Notes under the pieces: model-generated | What the model saw: only the letters and a program-made list of their open reading frames with translations | Told to the model about the DNA's origin: nothing | The model's database searches: none | Position numbers and translations under genes: made by a program | Source of the DNA: an uncultured Psychrobacter sp. | GTDB taxonomy: Bacteria > Pseudomonadota > Gammaproteobacteria > Pseudomonadales > Moraxellaceae | Direction: 5' to 3' | DNA length: 64,000 nucleotides | Assembly: GCA_947501045.1 (NCBI GenBank) | Contig: CANMUI010000006.1 | Location: 62,001 to 126,000 of the forward strand | Shown here: positions 45,101-54,520 of the stretch, in pieces | Layout of the letters: every line of letters begins with the position of its first letter | How positions within the stretch are numbered: position 1 is the first letter of the stretch

Positions 45101-47059
45101 ATGAGTATAAATTCTCTTAGAACCATCCCCAAGATTATCCGTCACTCCGTTATACAAGCCATTTCGTTTGCCATACTAATAGCAGCTTTATTGGCTTTCG
45201 TTTATACTTTTGTTTATTACTATCAACAAAAACGTCTTCATGTGCAGCAGCTCGGTGAGCTGCTTGCTAGTAGTGCCTCAAATCCTGACGGTGCTAATCT
45301 TGTTGCCAGACAAGTAAGCTTGCTCTTAGATAACGACCCTAGTTTGCAAAGTATTGTCTTTTATTCTACTGATAACCCTGTCAATAGTTTGTACCAAAAT
45401 GAGATTAGTAGCATAAGTAACGACTGGTATAACGCTTTACTTACTCATACTATTAGTTTCAATTATCCGGTTACCAGTCGCTACTTCGATGGCGATAGTA
45501 TTCAGCGTGCCAGCTCAAGTCAGCCGCTCTTAAATAACTCTTCTTTAGCTTCTTCTGCAAATAATAAAGAAACACAGCCTCCATTATCCCAGCCTGCCGC
45601 ACGTAACACTTTAGTCGGCCATATTAATATAACTCTAGATATCGCAAGCCTACGCTGGCACTGGATACGCGTTAATTCCTTACCATGGCTGATAACTATG
45701 GTATTAGGAATCCTCTTTGTGCGATTTATTGCCCGTAAACTCAACTGGCCCACCCAAGATATTATTGCGCTTGCAAAAGTATGTGAAGTGGCTGTCGATA
45801 ACCCGCAATTAGAGCAGCTACCAACGATTCAGCAGCGCTTCGAGTTTCAAGAAATTATACGTATCAAAAGAGCTTTTATTATTCTATTTGAGCGCTTAAA
45901 AGCCGCTCAGCACGATTATCAGGTACTAGCAGATTTTGAGCAGCAGCTGCATAATAAAGATCTGTCTTTAGATATCCAGCGCTCTAATTTTCAAAATATG
46001 ATCACTCATGAGCTAAAAACCTCACTCAACGCTATTACGGGCGGTCTGCAATTATTGGATGATCCGTATCTTAATGAGGAGCAAAGAGATACGCTGGCGA
46101 TCATATATAAAGGCAGTCAGCATCTGGAACGTACTTTAGAACAAATAATCCAGCTCAATAGGATAGAAAAAGGCCAAACGATCATCAGTCTAAGTGAGTT
46201 TAATCCACTACAAATGATTGCTGATCTGCTAGAAGAGTTTGAGCCTGCTGCCAAACAAAAGCAATTAGAGTTTATTAGCCGCGTGCACCACGTTGAATAT
46301 ATGCTAGAAGGAGACGCCAATAAAATTCAACAAATTCTGAACACCCTGATCGATAATGCGATTAAATTTACTCATAGCGGGCAAGTCATTATCGATTCGC
46401 AGCTGACTCATTTTAACGAAAGTGTTCGCTGGCAGGTTAAGATTATTGATACCGGTATTGGTATTGATGCTTGTTATATAGAGGATATTTTTGTGCCGTT
46501 CTTTCAAATTGATTCGTCAGAGACGCGTATGCATGAAGGGGTGGGGATAGGATTATCAGTTATCAAACAAATGGCACAGCTACTAGGTGCGACTATTGAA
46601 GTTAATAGTGAGCTTGGGGTTGGCAGTCAGTTTATTGTTACCATGCCTCTGCGTTATAAGAATCATATGCCACAGCAAAATCTGTTACAGGGCATCGATA
46701 TCGTTTATTATCATTATGATGAAGCAGGTCCTATAGTTGAAGGATTGCAGCGGCTTGGTGCCAGTGTTGATAGCTTGAATAATGAGCAATCACTGCTGCA
46801 CTATATGGAAAATGAAAAGGTAGTTATGGTGATGTTCGCCGATGAGGTGCTACCAGAGCAAGTTATTTATTTAGCCAAACGTATTCGAGATCAAGAGAGA
46901 ACCAGCCGCGCTTTACTCATCTATTGGTATCCTGCGCACAAAGCCAAAGATATAGATCGCTTTGAATATGAGTTAAAGACGGCGGGGATAGACTACTACC
47001 ACAGTATGGTTAATGAGGTTAAAGTATTAGCGAGCCTACTGGATAAATGGCTGATATAA
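45101..47059 (+). CDS. Membrane sensor histidine kinase with receiver-like C-terminus
   Basis: 652 residues. Transmembrane helix 1 (about 17-40), a variable periplasmic region with a Ser/Asn-rich stretch, helix 2 (about 195-212), a linker, HisKA with phospho-acceptor His303 (MITHELKTSLNAI), and HATPase with N-box NTLIDNAIKFTHSG, DTGIGID and GVGIGLSVIKQMAQLLG. The last ~115 residues look like a receiver fold: DIVYYHYDEAGPIVEGLQRLGASVDS then VVMVMFADEVLPEQ at the place of the acceptor strand, but the acidic pocket and conserved Lys are not clear, so it may be a pseudo-receiver. No response regulator nearby. Start is ATG 45101; a TTG lies 9 nt upstream. Confidence 0.82.
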   Translation: MSINSLRTIPKIIRHSVIQAISFAILIAALLAFVYTFVYYYQQKRLHVQQLGELLASSASNPDGANLVARQVSLLLDNDPSLQSIVFYSTDNPVNSLYQNEISSISNDWYNALLTHTISFNYPVTSRYFDGDSIQRASSSQPLLNNSSLASSANNKETQPPLSQPAARNTLVGHINITLDIASLRWHWIRVNSLPWLITMVLGILFVRFIARKLNWPTQDIIALAKVCEVAVDNPQLEQLPTIQQRFEFQEIIRIKRAFIILFERLKAAQHDYQVLADFEQQLHNKDLSLDIQRSNFQNMITHELKTSLNAITGGLQLLDDPYLNEEQRDTLAIIYKGSQHLERTLEQIIQLNRIEKGQTIISLSEFNPLQMIADLLEEFEPAAKQKQLEFISRVHHVEYMLEGDANKIQQILNTLIDNAIKFTHSGQVIIDSQLTHFNESVRWQVKIIDTGIGIDACYIEDIFVPFFQIDSSETRMHEGVGIGLSVIKQMAQLLGATIEVNSELGVGSQFIVTMPLRYKNHMPQQNLLQGIDIVYYHYDEAGPIVEGLQRLGASVDSLNNEQSLLHYMENEKVVMVMFADEVLPEQVIYLAKRIRDQERTSRALLIYWYPAHKAKDIDRFEYELKTAGIDYYHSMVNEVKVLASLLDKWLI

Positions 47060-47092
47060 AAAAGACGCTGCAAAGTAAGCGTCTTTTTGTAA
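47059..47092. terminator. Bidirectional terminator between sensor kinase and dac genes
   Basis: AAAGACGCT and AGCGTCTTT form a 9-bp stem flanked by A-runs on the left and T-runs on the right, serving both convergent genes. Confidence 0.8.
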
Positions 47093-47117
47093 GTGTCTTT
47101 AAAAGGATTATATGTGA

Positions 47118-48287
47118 TTAAAACAAGTTTTGTACCCAGCGTACCGCGTGCTGCCACATCCGACTCATAAAACCTGCCTGCTCAACATCATTGGTCGCTA
47201 CGATAGGCACTGAAGCCACTGCTTTTCCATCAATAACCGCCATCATTTTACCGATTTGTTGGCCTTTTTTGATGGGTGCCTCTACGCTATCAGGAATGTC
47301 AACGACTGTAGTGATTTTGTTTTTCTGATTTTTAGTGGTCAGAATTTGTAAGTTGTCACCTGTGGCCAGCTCTATCTCTTCAGCTTCTCCAAACCACACT
47401 GGCAGTTTGCTCACGAATTGTCCAGATGGCGCTTTAGTTACGGTAGTAAAGTTTCCAAAGCCCCAATTGAGTAGCTCTCGTGATTGATCAGCGCGCGCTT
47501 GCTGGCTATCAGTACCCATAATGACGGAGATTAGACGCATATTATCACGATCACTTGAGGCAACTAAACAGTAGCCTGCCGCATCAGTATGCCCGGTTTT
47601 AAGCCCATCAACGGAGGGGTCAGTTGCTAGCAGGGCATTGCGATTACCTTGCGTGATACCGTTATAGGTAAACTCTTTTTCAGCATAAATATCGTAGTAT
47701 TCACCACTATTTTTGATGATAGCGCGTGCAAGCTTGGCCAAATCGAGAGCTGACGCCTCATGCCCTTCATCTGGCATACCAGTTGAATTCACAAAATGAG
47801 TATTTTCCATGCCAAGCTTTTGGGCCTGTTCATTCATTAATACGGCAAATGAGGCCTCACTGCCAGCGATATGTTCAGCCATAGCCTTTGAGGAGTCATT
47901 GCCAGATTGAATAATAATGCCGCGTAGCATATCGATCACGCTTGCTGTCTTATTTACCGGTACATACATACAAGACTGACTACTACTACCGCGGCACCAG
48001 GCATTTTCGCTCATTAGCACCTGCTCGTCCTCGGATAGATCACCCGATGCCAAACGCTGCTCGATGATATAGCTGGTCATCATCTTGGTCAATGATGCAG
48101 GAGGCAAAGGTTGATTGGCATTTTTCTGCGCTAAAATCTCCCCAGTATTATAGTCCATTAATACATAGGCTGTATTGTCCATCTCTGGAGGCTGAATAGC
48201 TGCGTAGCTTGCCGTTAGAGCGCTTAAAGAGACGCCAACACCGATTACTAATTGTACGAGTTGTTTTTTCACACGCTTTACTGTCAT
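47118..48287 (-). CDS. dacC: D-alanyl-D-alanine carboxypeptidase (PBP5/6 type)
   Basis: 389 residues with a signal peptide (cleavage after ASYA, about 29). Penicillin-binding motifs: S65-L-T-K68, S128-G-N130, K230-T-G232. A PBP5-type beta-rich C-terminal domain follows, and the last helix (AGFMSRMWQHAVRWVQNLF) is amphipathic, matching the membrane anchor of this class. It trims the terminal D-Ala of peptidoglycan pentapeptides. dacA, dacC and dacD cannot be told apart from sequence alone; the symbol follows common usage. An ATG without strong Shine-Dalgarno (GGTG). Confidence 0.9.
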   Translation of the reverse strand: MTVKRVKKQLVQLVIGVGVSLSALTASYAAIQPPEMDNTAYVLMDYNTGEILAQKNANQPLPPASLTKMMTSYIIEQRLASGDLSEDEQVLMSENAWCRGSSSQSCMYVPVNKTASVIDMLRGIIIQSGNDSSKAMAEHIAGSEASFAVLMNEQAQKLGMENTHFVNSTGMPDEGHEASALDLAKLARAIIKNSGEYYDIYAEKEFTYNGITQGNRNALLATDPSVDGLKTGHTDAAGYCLVASSDRDNMRLISVIMGTDSQQARADQSRELLNWGFGNFTTVTKAPSGQFVSKLPVWFGEAEEIELATGDNLQILTTKNQKNKITTVVDIPDSVEAPIKKGQQIGKMMAVIDGKAVASVPIVATNDVEQAGFMSRMWQHAVRWVQNLF

Positions 48288-48643
48288 AGATTGTTACACC
48301 ACATCATGAAACTAAGTGTGCCTATCACCAAATATTTGCTTATCAACACTGTAACTAAACACAGAGTTTCTGATGTCAGCAAGGCGCTTGGACAATAGAC
48401 ATAAAATTAACGCCTTATCTTAGCAAAACGCTGCCCAAGGGGGAAACAATAAATACCAAAAAATAAGAGTTTGATAAAGCTGGCAAGAATAATCTAAAAA
48501 CCCGTCTACAGCAAGAGCTAGAATGATTAAATCCGCTAGGCATAGTCGACTTTGATTTTGGTAAGCGCTTTTAAGATATGGATATCGACAGTTGGTGTTA
48601 CCCTTTAGCTAATAAGCGCCTGTGGTATACAAAAGTGAGCTAC
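48288..48643. other. Intergenic region upstream of dac gene, no gene seen
   Basis: No supported gene. A short open stretch on the plus strand at about 48577-48660 (27 codons) lacks a ribosome site and resembles nothing I recognise. The promoter for the carboxypeptidase should lie at its left end. Confidence 0.4.
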
Positions 48644-48650
48644 AAAAAAA

Positions 48651-48693
48651 CTTGCTAGCTTCTACTCAAAAGATATGAGTAAAGGCTAGCAAG
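48651..48693 (-). terminator. Long-stem terminator of the 151-residue secreted protein gene
   Basis: CTTGCTAGC ... TACTCA pairs with TGAGTA ... GCTAGCAAG, an 18-bp stem with one mismatch and a 7-nt loop. Read leftward it is followed by seven T, so it terminates the minus-strand gene at 48800-49255. Confidence 0.85.
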
Positions 48694-48799
48694 TGCGGTT
48701 GCTCTCAAGTTTGTTCTTTATATTAGCTTTGATAACTGTCTTAGAATGAAGCTTGTTTGTTGTGACCATAAATCAAAAATCGCCATAACAAAACAAAGA

Positions 48800-49255
48800 T
48801 TAGTACTTGGCATTAGCAAGGTCTACACAAAGAGCCTTGTTGTCTTTTTTAGAAAACCCCATGGTCCAGCTACGAATGCTTTGTAAAATCTGACGATAAT
48901 CTTGCTGGGTCGACAAGTATTGGATAGCTGCTTTAGGATCCTCTAAGGTAGGCATAAGCTCGTGCAGTTGTCTGTTGTATGATTTGTAAAAACGCTGCTT
49001 TTGTCTACTATTTAGCATAGGAGGACAGATCTCAGACAGCACTTGCATAACTGCAATTTCATGCTTAGTGATATTTACACCTGACATATCAAGCGGAATG
49101 GTGGAGACATTATCGGCAGCATTAGACACCTGAGACAACATCGCGATTGATGCTACCAGCCCTACAATACCAGCTTTTGAAGTTGTTTTTTTAATAGTTC
49201 TTGTTGACATAGAAACTGACATAGAAATTATAGATAATATCGATTGATTGTTCAT
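48800..49255 (-). CDS. Small secreted protein of unknown function
   Basis: 151 residues with a signal peptide: hydrophobic segment AGIVGLVASIAMLSQ and probable cleavage after SNA (about 46). The mature part is helical with two cysteines, one in LSEICPPML and one in KALCVDLA, likely forming a disulfide in the periplasm. The central stretch RQKQRFYKSYNRQLHELMP is strongly charged. I do not recognise the family. Three ATGs are possible starts (49255, 49222, 49210); none has a strong ribosome site, and the later two give a more normal signal length. It has its own strong terminator. Confidence 0.65.
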   Translation of the reverse strand: MNNQSILSIISMSVSMSTRTIKKTTSKAGIVGLVASIAMLSQVSNAADNVSTIPLDMSGVNITKHEIAVMQVLSEICPPMLNSRQKQRFYKSYNRQLHELMPTLEDPKAAIQYLSTQQDYRQILQSIRSWTMGFSKKDNKALCVDLANAKY

Positions 49256-49769
49256 TCGGTATCACACTCGCTTTACATTATTTAATGGTGTTATGGTAAT
49301 AGGAAAAAAAACAAAAGTCACATTAAATATCGGGTTATGTGTAGATGTCTTGTGACCTAACAGCCATTTGTAGCAACATAGCCGTAGCATCAGCAGATAA
49401 GTTACGTTAGTCTTAATGGATGAATGTTTGTTTTTACATTTCATTGCATATAGTAATAAAAAAGCAACTTAGACATTTAGTGGATAGTTTTATTTGTAAG
49501 TATAAACATAAACTTAGAGTAGAGTAAGATGGTCGTTATTTATTACTAAAAGCTTTATAAACACTCTATTTATATTATCTTTAGTGTAATAAATAAAGGA
49601 TAAGCTTATAGCGGTGCGCTGTTAACATATAACAGGTATAATCAGCTGCAAAATTATGTATGTATAAAGCCAAACTCATTATGACTGTTGTGAAAATTTA
49701 TTATAGCAACTTTATAGTGAAAAGGCATATAAGTAGATAAACGGTCAAATATAACTATGTTGAGCTGAT
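49256..49769. other. A+T-rich intergenic region upstream of surE, no gene seen
   Basis: 514 bp between divergent genes. A 60-codon open frame on the minus strand at 49262-49444 has no ribosome site and hydrophobic but unstructured content, so it is not called. No hairpin terminator. Promoters for surE and the secreted protein are presumably within. Confidence 0.4.
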
Positions 49770-50597
49770 ATGAAGTTTTTAATTAGTAATGACGATGGAG
49801 TGTATGCTCCAGGGTTGCTGGCACTATATAAAGAGTTATCCAAATTAGGAGAGGTGGTGGTGGTTGCACCCAGCAGTGAACAAAGTGGTTCTGCCAGCTC
49901 ACTGCATATCACTCAGCCCTTATATACGCAAAAGCTGACCTCAGGCTTTATAGCGGTGAGTGGTTCACCAGCAGATTGCATTTATCTTGCCCTGCATCAG
50001 CTCTACTCTGATATCCAGTTTGATTGTGTCATTACTGGAATCAATTCAGGAGCAAATTTGGGTCAAGACGTCTTATATTCAGGTACTTTTGGCGCTGCAT
50101 TAACCGCTCAGATCTTTGGTATACCTGCTATAGCGACCTCCTTGGTTAGCGATTCGTTTACAGGTAACGAGCAAGAGGGTTACTATAAGATAGCCGCGCA
50201 ACAGATCGCTCAGCTGCTAGCAAAGACAGCATTGCTGACTGAGATGAAGAATCTACCTTATCATGTATTAAACGTAAACATCCCTGGTGTAGATAAAGCT
50301 TGTGATATTAAAGGACACAAGATTACCCAATTAGGTCATAGTTTACTAGCACGGCCTGTACATCAAATGGTTGATCCGCGCGGACGTACCGCTTATTGGT
50401 TGAGTCTAAAAAAACGTCAGTCGCCTTATGTAGACGATTCTAAGTCCAGTATGACGCTAATAGGAAACGACGACAATAGCGATATTGTTTTGACGGATGA
50501 TCAAGCAGTAGCGGCAGGTTATATCAGCTTATCCCCAGTTAGATTACATCACACTCCAGTATCTACGCTTGAAAGATTCTCAACCTTAAAACTATGA
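49770..50597 (+). CDS. surE: 5'/3'-nucleotidase SurE
   Basis: 275 residues with the SurE metal site: ISNDDGVYAPG (Asp8, Asp9), VVAPSSEQSGSASS, SGSPADC and ITGINSGANLGQD. Hydrolyses nucleoside monophosphates and short polyphosphates in stationary phase. ATG follows GAGCTGAT. It is normally linked to nlpD and rpoS; nlpD follows 235 nt later, but rpoS does not. Confidence 0.95.
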   Translation: MKFLISNDDGVYAPGLLALYKELSKLGEVVVVAPSSEQSGSASSLHITQPLYTQKLTSGFIAVSGSPADCIYLALHQLYSDIQFDCVITGINSGANLGQDVLYSGTFGAALTAQIFGIPAIATSLVSDSFTGNEQEGYYKIAAQQIAQLLAKTALLTEMKNLPYHVLNVNIPGVDKACDIKGHKITQLGHSLLARPVHQMVDPRGRTAYWLSLKKRQSPYVDDSKSSMTLIGNDDNSDIVLTDDQAVAAGYISLSPVRLHHTPVSTLERFSTLKL

Positions 50598-50711
50598 GTC
50601 GTTAATAGTGCAGCTTACTGACGCGGACAAATTTTAGCAGATAAGTCGTCATTAGGATTTGATCAGCTGTTCTATAAATATGATTATATTGTAGTTATAA
50701 TGGTGTCGGTA

Positions 50712-50764
50712 TGACTCTAGCTATAAATAGAACTAGCTACAACTGACTCTAGCTATAAATAGAA
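50712..50764 (+). repeat. Pair of 21-bp direct repeats upstream of nlpD
   Basis: Identical 21-nt copies (beginning TGACTCTAGC) at 50712-50732 and 50744-50764, separated by 11 nt that include a further partial CTAGCTA. Located 70 bp before the nlpD start. Possibly a binding-site pair or a small duplication. Confidence 0.85.
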
Positions 50765-50832
50765 AGCCAATGACACGATGATCGTAAATGATATAAAAAT
50801 CGTGCGTAATATAAAAAAATGGGAAACCTTGT

Positions 50833-51645
50833 ATGAAAAAGCTTATTTTTGGATCGCAGCTTAAGACGGCAGCCTTAGTGAGTAGTTTAGCGCTGATAAT
50901 GACGGGCTGTGCAACCAAACCTACTTATCAATTGCCCTCGCAGTCCGCTCCTACTATTATTACTAATAGCCAAGGAGTTCCAAATTATCATCTGGTCAAG
51001 CGCGGTGATACGGTCAGTCAAATTGCTGCACGTTATCGTTTAAACTATCGTCAAATCGGTGCACTCAACGGTCTTGATAGTCAATATACTATTTATACTG
51101 GTCAATATCTCAAGCTATGGCAAGCAGATCAGGTTACTCAAGTAGCGCCTGCGCGTAATCCTAACTACAATACAGCTACCACGCCGCCGCCAAGACAACA
51201 GCAGCCGTATACAGCGCCTAATACGCCACCGCCAGCTACCAACCAAACCCCTGCCTATAGCGTGACAGCCAATGCTACCTCAGGCTATGAATATCCGACG
51301 CGTAACCAAGTTATCCGTAACTTTGATGCCTCAGCAGGAACGATGGGAATGTGGTTTGCAGGCCAGCAGGGCGATCCAGTGCTGGCAAGCCAAAGTGGAA
51401 CGGTGCTTTATTCAGGTGATGGTCTACCAGAGTATGGCAATCTAATTATGATCCGTCACAGCGACAACTATATTACTGCCTACGCGCATAATAGTCAGCT
51501 CTTAGTAAGAGAAGGTGATCAGGTACAGCGCGGTCAGCGTATTGCTAGTATGGGTAGCAGCGGACAGACGGACCAAGTGGCGCTTGAGTTTCAGGTGCGT
51601 CTAAATGGTAATCCTATTGATCCGCGCGCAGTATTGGGGCGCTAG
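50833..51645 (+). CDS. nlpD: NlpD-like amidase activator lipoprotein
   Basis: 270 residues: signal peptide with lipobox IMTGC (Cys26), a LysM domain (about 52-97, NYHLVKRGDTVSQIAARYRL), a Pro/Gln/Thr-rich linker, and a C-terminal LytM/M23 fold (SQSGTVLYSGDGLPEYGNLIMIRHSDNYITAYAHNSQ). The zinc ligands of active M23 enzymes are not kept (no HxH; LEFQVR instead), as in NlpD, which activates AmiC rather than cutting peptidoglycan itself. ATG with GGGAAACC upstream. Follows surE. Confidence 0.88.
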   Translation: MKKLIFGSQLKTAALVSSLALIMTGCATKPTYQLPSQSAPTIITNSQGVPNYHLVKRGDTVSQIAARYRLNYRQIGALNGLDSQYTIYTGQYLKLWQADQVTQVAPARNPNYNTATTPPPRQQQPYTAPNTPPPATNQTPAYSVTANATSGYEYPTRNQVIRNFDASAGTMGMWFAGQQGDPVLASQSGTVLYSGDGLPEYGNLIMIRHSDNYITAYAHNSQLLVREGDQVQRGQRIASMGSSGQTDQVALEFQVRLNGNPIDPRAVLGR

Positions 51646-51705
51646 TTTAGAGGTTCTGATAAATACAAAAGCTTATAAACTAAGTACATAAAGTAAGGTG
51701 CGCTA

Positions 51706-53907
51706 ATGATCTCAACGATTTTTAATATTCAAAGCTATAGTTATCCGCAAAACTTCGTTGAGATCAAACCCAAGCTTGCACGTCTAGAGCAAGCGATCAA
51801 AAAGCTAGAAGCCAATCTGGTTGAAGCAAATAATGAGATATTAGAGGAACGACTACGTAATGAGTTGGGTCTAAAGGTCGACTATGCTCGTGAGCTTAAT
51901 GCTAATCAGTTATTGGCAGCCACAACCATTGAAGGTAAAGCTTTGGTTATTGCTGGTGCAGGTTCTGGCAAGACTAAGACGCTGACTTATCGTACTAGCT
52001 ATTTATTAGAAAACGGTATAGCTCCCAAACAGATATTGCTACTTACTTTTACTCGAAAAGCGGCCAATGAGATCAAAAGCCGCGCAAAGGCTTTACTGAC
52101 CAATAGCTTGTCTGATGACGAATTATCTGAGGATGTTTTGTCAACTCATACAATGCCTACTAGCAAAGCGCTAAATGATATCACTAGCGGCACTTTCCAC
52201 TCTTTTTGCAATCGGCTTTTGCGTCAATACTCTAAGTTGCTCGGTATCAATCCGCGCTTTACTATCTTGGATACGGGTGATAGCGAGGACGCCATTGATC
52301 TAATCTATAAAGAAAAAAAGTATCCAGCGCAAACCAAAAAACAAGCTTTTCCGCGTAAGCGTACCCTACAAAATCTGTTTTCAACCTCTAGGAATCGTCG
52401 CATTCCCATCCGTAATCTAGTTGAGGATAACTATCCTGATATCGCTATTCATATTCCTATCATTGAGCAATTGGCTATCGATTTTCATGAGTATAAACGT
52501 GCCAATCACTTATACGATTTTGACGATATTATCAGCCAAGTGGTGCGCCATCTAAAGTCTAACGATAAGTTTCGGCAGCTCCTGCAAGAGAATTATCGCT
52601 ATATCATGGTTGATGAATACCAAGATACCAATATTCCGCAAAAGCAGCTTATTGATCTAATCTGTGCTCCTGCGTCCGTGTCACTTATGGTTGTCGGTGA
52701 TGATAATCAAAGTATCTACGCCTTTCGCGGTGCTAATTACGAGAATATTTTACTGTTTGGTGAGACTTATCCTGAGGCAAGGCTGATTAAGCTTGAGCAA
52801 AACTACCGTAGTACGCCCGCTATTTTAAATTACATCAATGCTTTGTCGGCGAACATTACTCTAGGCTATCAAAAGCAGCTATATTCAAATGCTACTATCA
52901 CGGGTGATAAGCCCGTCTTTAGCCGTGCCAGTGATGAAACCCGCGAGGCCAAATATATTGCGGATAAAATCGTCGAACATAAAGCCGATTTTGATTATAG
53001 CGATTGTGCGGTGCTCTGCCGAACCTCTTTTCAATCCAACTACGTGCAGCTGGAATTTATGGAGCGCCGTATTCCCTTTATCGTCGTGGGCGGTATCAAA
53101 TTCATTGAGCGTCGCCATGTCAAGGACGTGCTAGCGTTCGTAAAAATTCTTTATAACCCCAATGATACCATTGCTTGGCATCGCATTTTGACCTTGTTTA
53201 AAGGGGTAGGGGCAGTCACTGCTACGCGTCTAACGCAAGCAATCAATAGCGACGACAACTCGTTTGAACCCTTGCTATTACCGAAATTTAGCAAGAAAAG
53301 TCCGCAACTTGAGCCGTTATACACCACCTTAACTAAAGCGCAACAAGCTCAGTCAGTCGAGACCATTATTGAGCTGATCCTTGATTTTTATATTCCTGTG
53401 TTAAAAACGGTTGAGGAGAATTGGCGCGAGCGCAGTGAGGACTTTCGGGTACTTAAAAACTTAGCGACAGAGTACCGCAGCCTCGATGACTTTCTAGAAA
53501 ATCTAGCCCTTGATCCGCCTAATGATTCAGTCGCGGCGATGGATACGACCGAGGGCAATGACAGCGATGAAGATAAAGACAAAGTGACGATCTCAACCAT
53601 TCATAGCGCCAAAGGGCTGGAATGGCCGGTAGTTTTTGTCAACTCACTCGTTGATGGCATGACGCCGCACTATCGCTCCTTAGATGATTTTGAAGAGTTA
53701 GAAGAAGAACGTAAGCTGTTCTATGTAGCCTGTAGCCGAGCTAAAAATAAGCTGTATTTGACCGCGCCTGATTACTTTGCCAGTTATTCTGGCTACTTTG
53801 ATAAACCGTCAAGATTTATCGCCGAGTTGTCTGCTGATGAAGTAGAGGTTAAACGTTCAAGAAAGCTGCTTGAGACGCTGGCGAGTGATGATCCGGTTTG
53901 GTGGTAA
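51706..53907 (+). CDS. UvrD/Rep-like superfamily 1 DNA helicase
   Basis: 733-residue 3'-5' helicase. Motif I AGAGSGKT (83-90), Ia TFTRKAANEI, II DEYQDT (303-308), III GDDNQSIYAFRGA, IV EQNYRSTPAILNY, V TISTIHSAKGLEWPVVFVNSL and VI ERKLFYVACSRAKNKLYL. A ~55-residue N-terminal coiled segment precedes the usual start of the helicase core. Likely in repair or replication restart; which of UvrD, Rep or a third paralogue cannot be settled without comparison. 60 nt after nlpD. Confidence 0.88.
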   Translation: MISTIFNIQSYSYPQNFVEIKPKLARLEQAIKKLEANLVEANNEILEERLRNELGLKVDYARELNANQLLAATTIEGKALVIAGAGSGKTKTLTYRTSYLLENGIAPKQILLLTFTRKAANEIKSRAKALLTNSLSDDELSEDVLSTHTMPTSKALNDITSGTFHSFCNRLLRQYSKLLGINPRFTILDTGDSEDAIDLIYKEKKYPAQTKKQAFPRKRTLQNLFSTSRNRRIPIRNLVEDNYPDIAIHIPIIEQLAIDFHEYKRANHLYDFDDIISQVVRHLKSNDKFRQLLQENYRYIMVDEYQDTNIPQKQLIDLICAPASVSLMVVGDDNQSIYAFRGANYENILLFGETYPEARLIKLEQNYRSTPAILNYINALSANITLGYQKQLYSNATITGDKPVFSRASDETREAKYIADKIVEHKADFDYSDCAVLCRTSFQSNYVQLEFMERRIPFIVVGGIKFIERRHVKDVLAFVKILYNPNDTIAWHRILTLFKGVGAVTATRLTQAINSDDNSFEPLLLPKFSKKSPQLEPLYTTLTKAQQAQSVETIIELILDFYIPVLKTVEENWRERSEDFRVLKNLATEYRSLDDFLENLALDPPNDSVAAMDTTEGNDSDEDKDKVTISTIHSAKGLEWPVVFVNSLVDGMTPHYRSLDDFEELEEERKLFYVACSRAKNKLYLTAPDYFASYSGYFDKPSRFIAELSADEVEVKRSRKLLETLASDDPVWW

Positions 53908-53917
53908 TCTATACCCC

Positions 53918-54262
53918 TCAATGCCCCACCGACGTTGAGAACACATTAATCACCACCACCCCGCCAATAATCAACGCAATGCCTGCTGCCGCTGGTATGT
54001 CGATACTTTGCTTAAATAACACCAAGCCGATGATAGCGGTCAATACAATACCGACGCCGCCCCAAATAGCATAAGCGATTCCTAAAGGAATAGTCTTTAG
54101 AGTTTGAGTCAAAAAGTAAAACGAGCAGATATAAAGTATCGCCACCATTAGCGTTGGCACTAGGCGTGTGAACTGCTCGGACTTGACCAAAAAAGTGGTA
54201 CCCAGCACTTCAAAGATAATAGCTAGAGCTAAGAAACTGTAGCCAATCAAAACAGGGTTCAT
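53918..54262 (-). CDS. Small multidrug resistance (SMR/EmrE-like) transporter
   Basis: 114 residues, four transmembrane helices. The conserved membrane Glu is in ALAIIFEVLGTTFLVKSE (about Glu18), and YAIWGGVGIVLTAIIG matches the SMR signature. SMR dimers export quaternary ammonium compounds, guanidinium or polyamines in exchange for protons. The nearby guanidino-compound genes make guanidinium export (Gdx subtype) worth considering, but the subtype cannot be fixed by eye. GGAAG upstream of the ATG. Confidence 0.85.
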   Translation of the reverse strand: MNPVLIGYSFLALAIIFEVLGTTFLVKSEQFTRLVPTLMVAILYICSFYFLTQTLKTIPLGIAYAIWGGVGIVLTAIIGLVLFKQSIDIPAAAGIALIIGGVVVINVFSTSVGH

Positions 54263-54520
54263 AAGGTGACTTCCAAATAATAAATGTACGCAAGATAACG
54301 GCGAATGTAGGTTTGAGTGCTAGCGATATGGGTGTAAATTGCACCAATTAAAAGCTAAAGCGAGCTTAGTACGGATAATTTGCATGATAGTTATAACTAA
54401 AAGTAATTTATAACAAAAAATTCTGTTAAATAGTGGTTTCATATTTAGTCTAATGCGTTATCATTGGCGTCTGATATTCTAGTCTCTATTATCTTATATT
54501 CCTAATAAAAAGGACAGGCT

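Noticed and set aside
49262..49444. 60-codon open frame on the minus strand upstream of the secreted protein gene
   Set aside because: No ribosome site and irregular composition; it lies in the probable promoter region.
54331..54345. Palindrome GGTGTAAATTGCACC upstream of the SMR gene
   Set aside because: Short, imperfect, and no related copy before the neighbouring genes, so not enough to call an operator.
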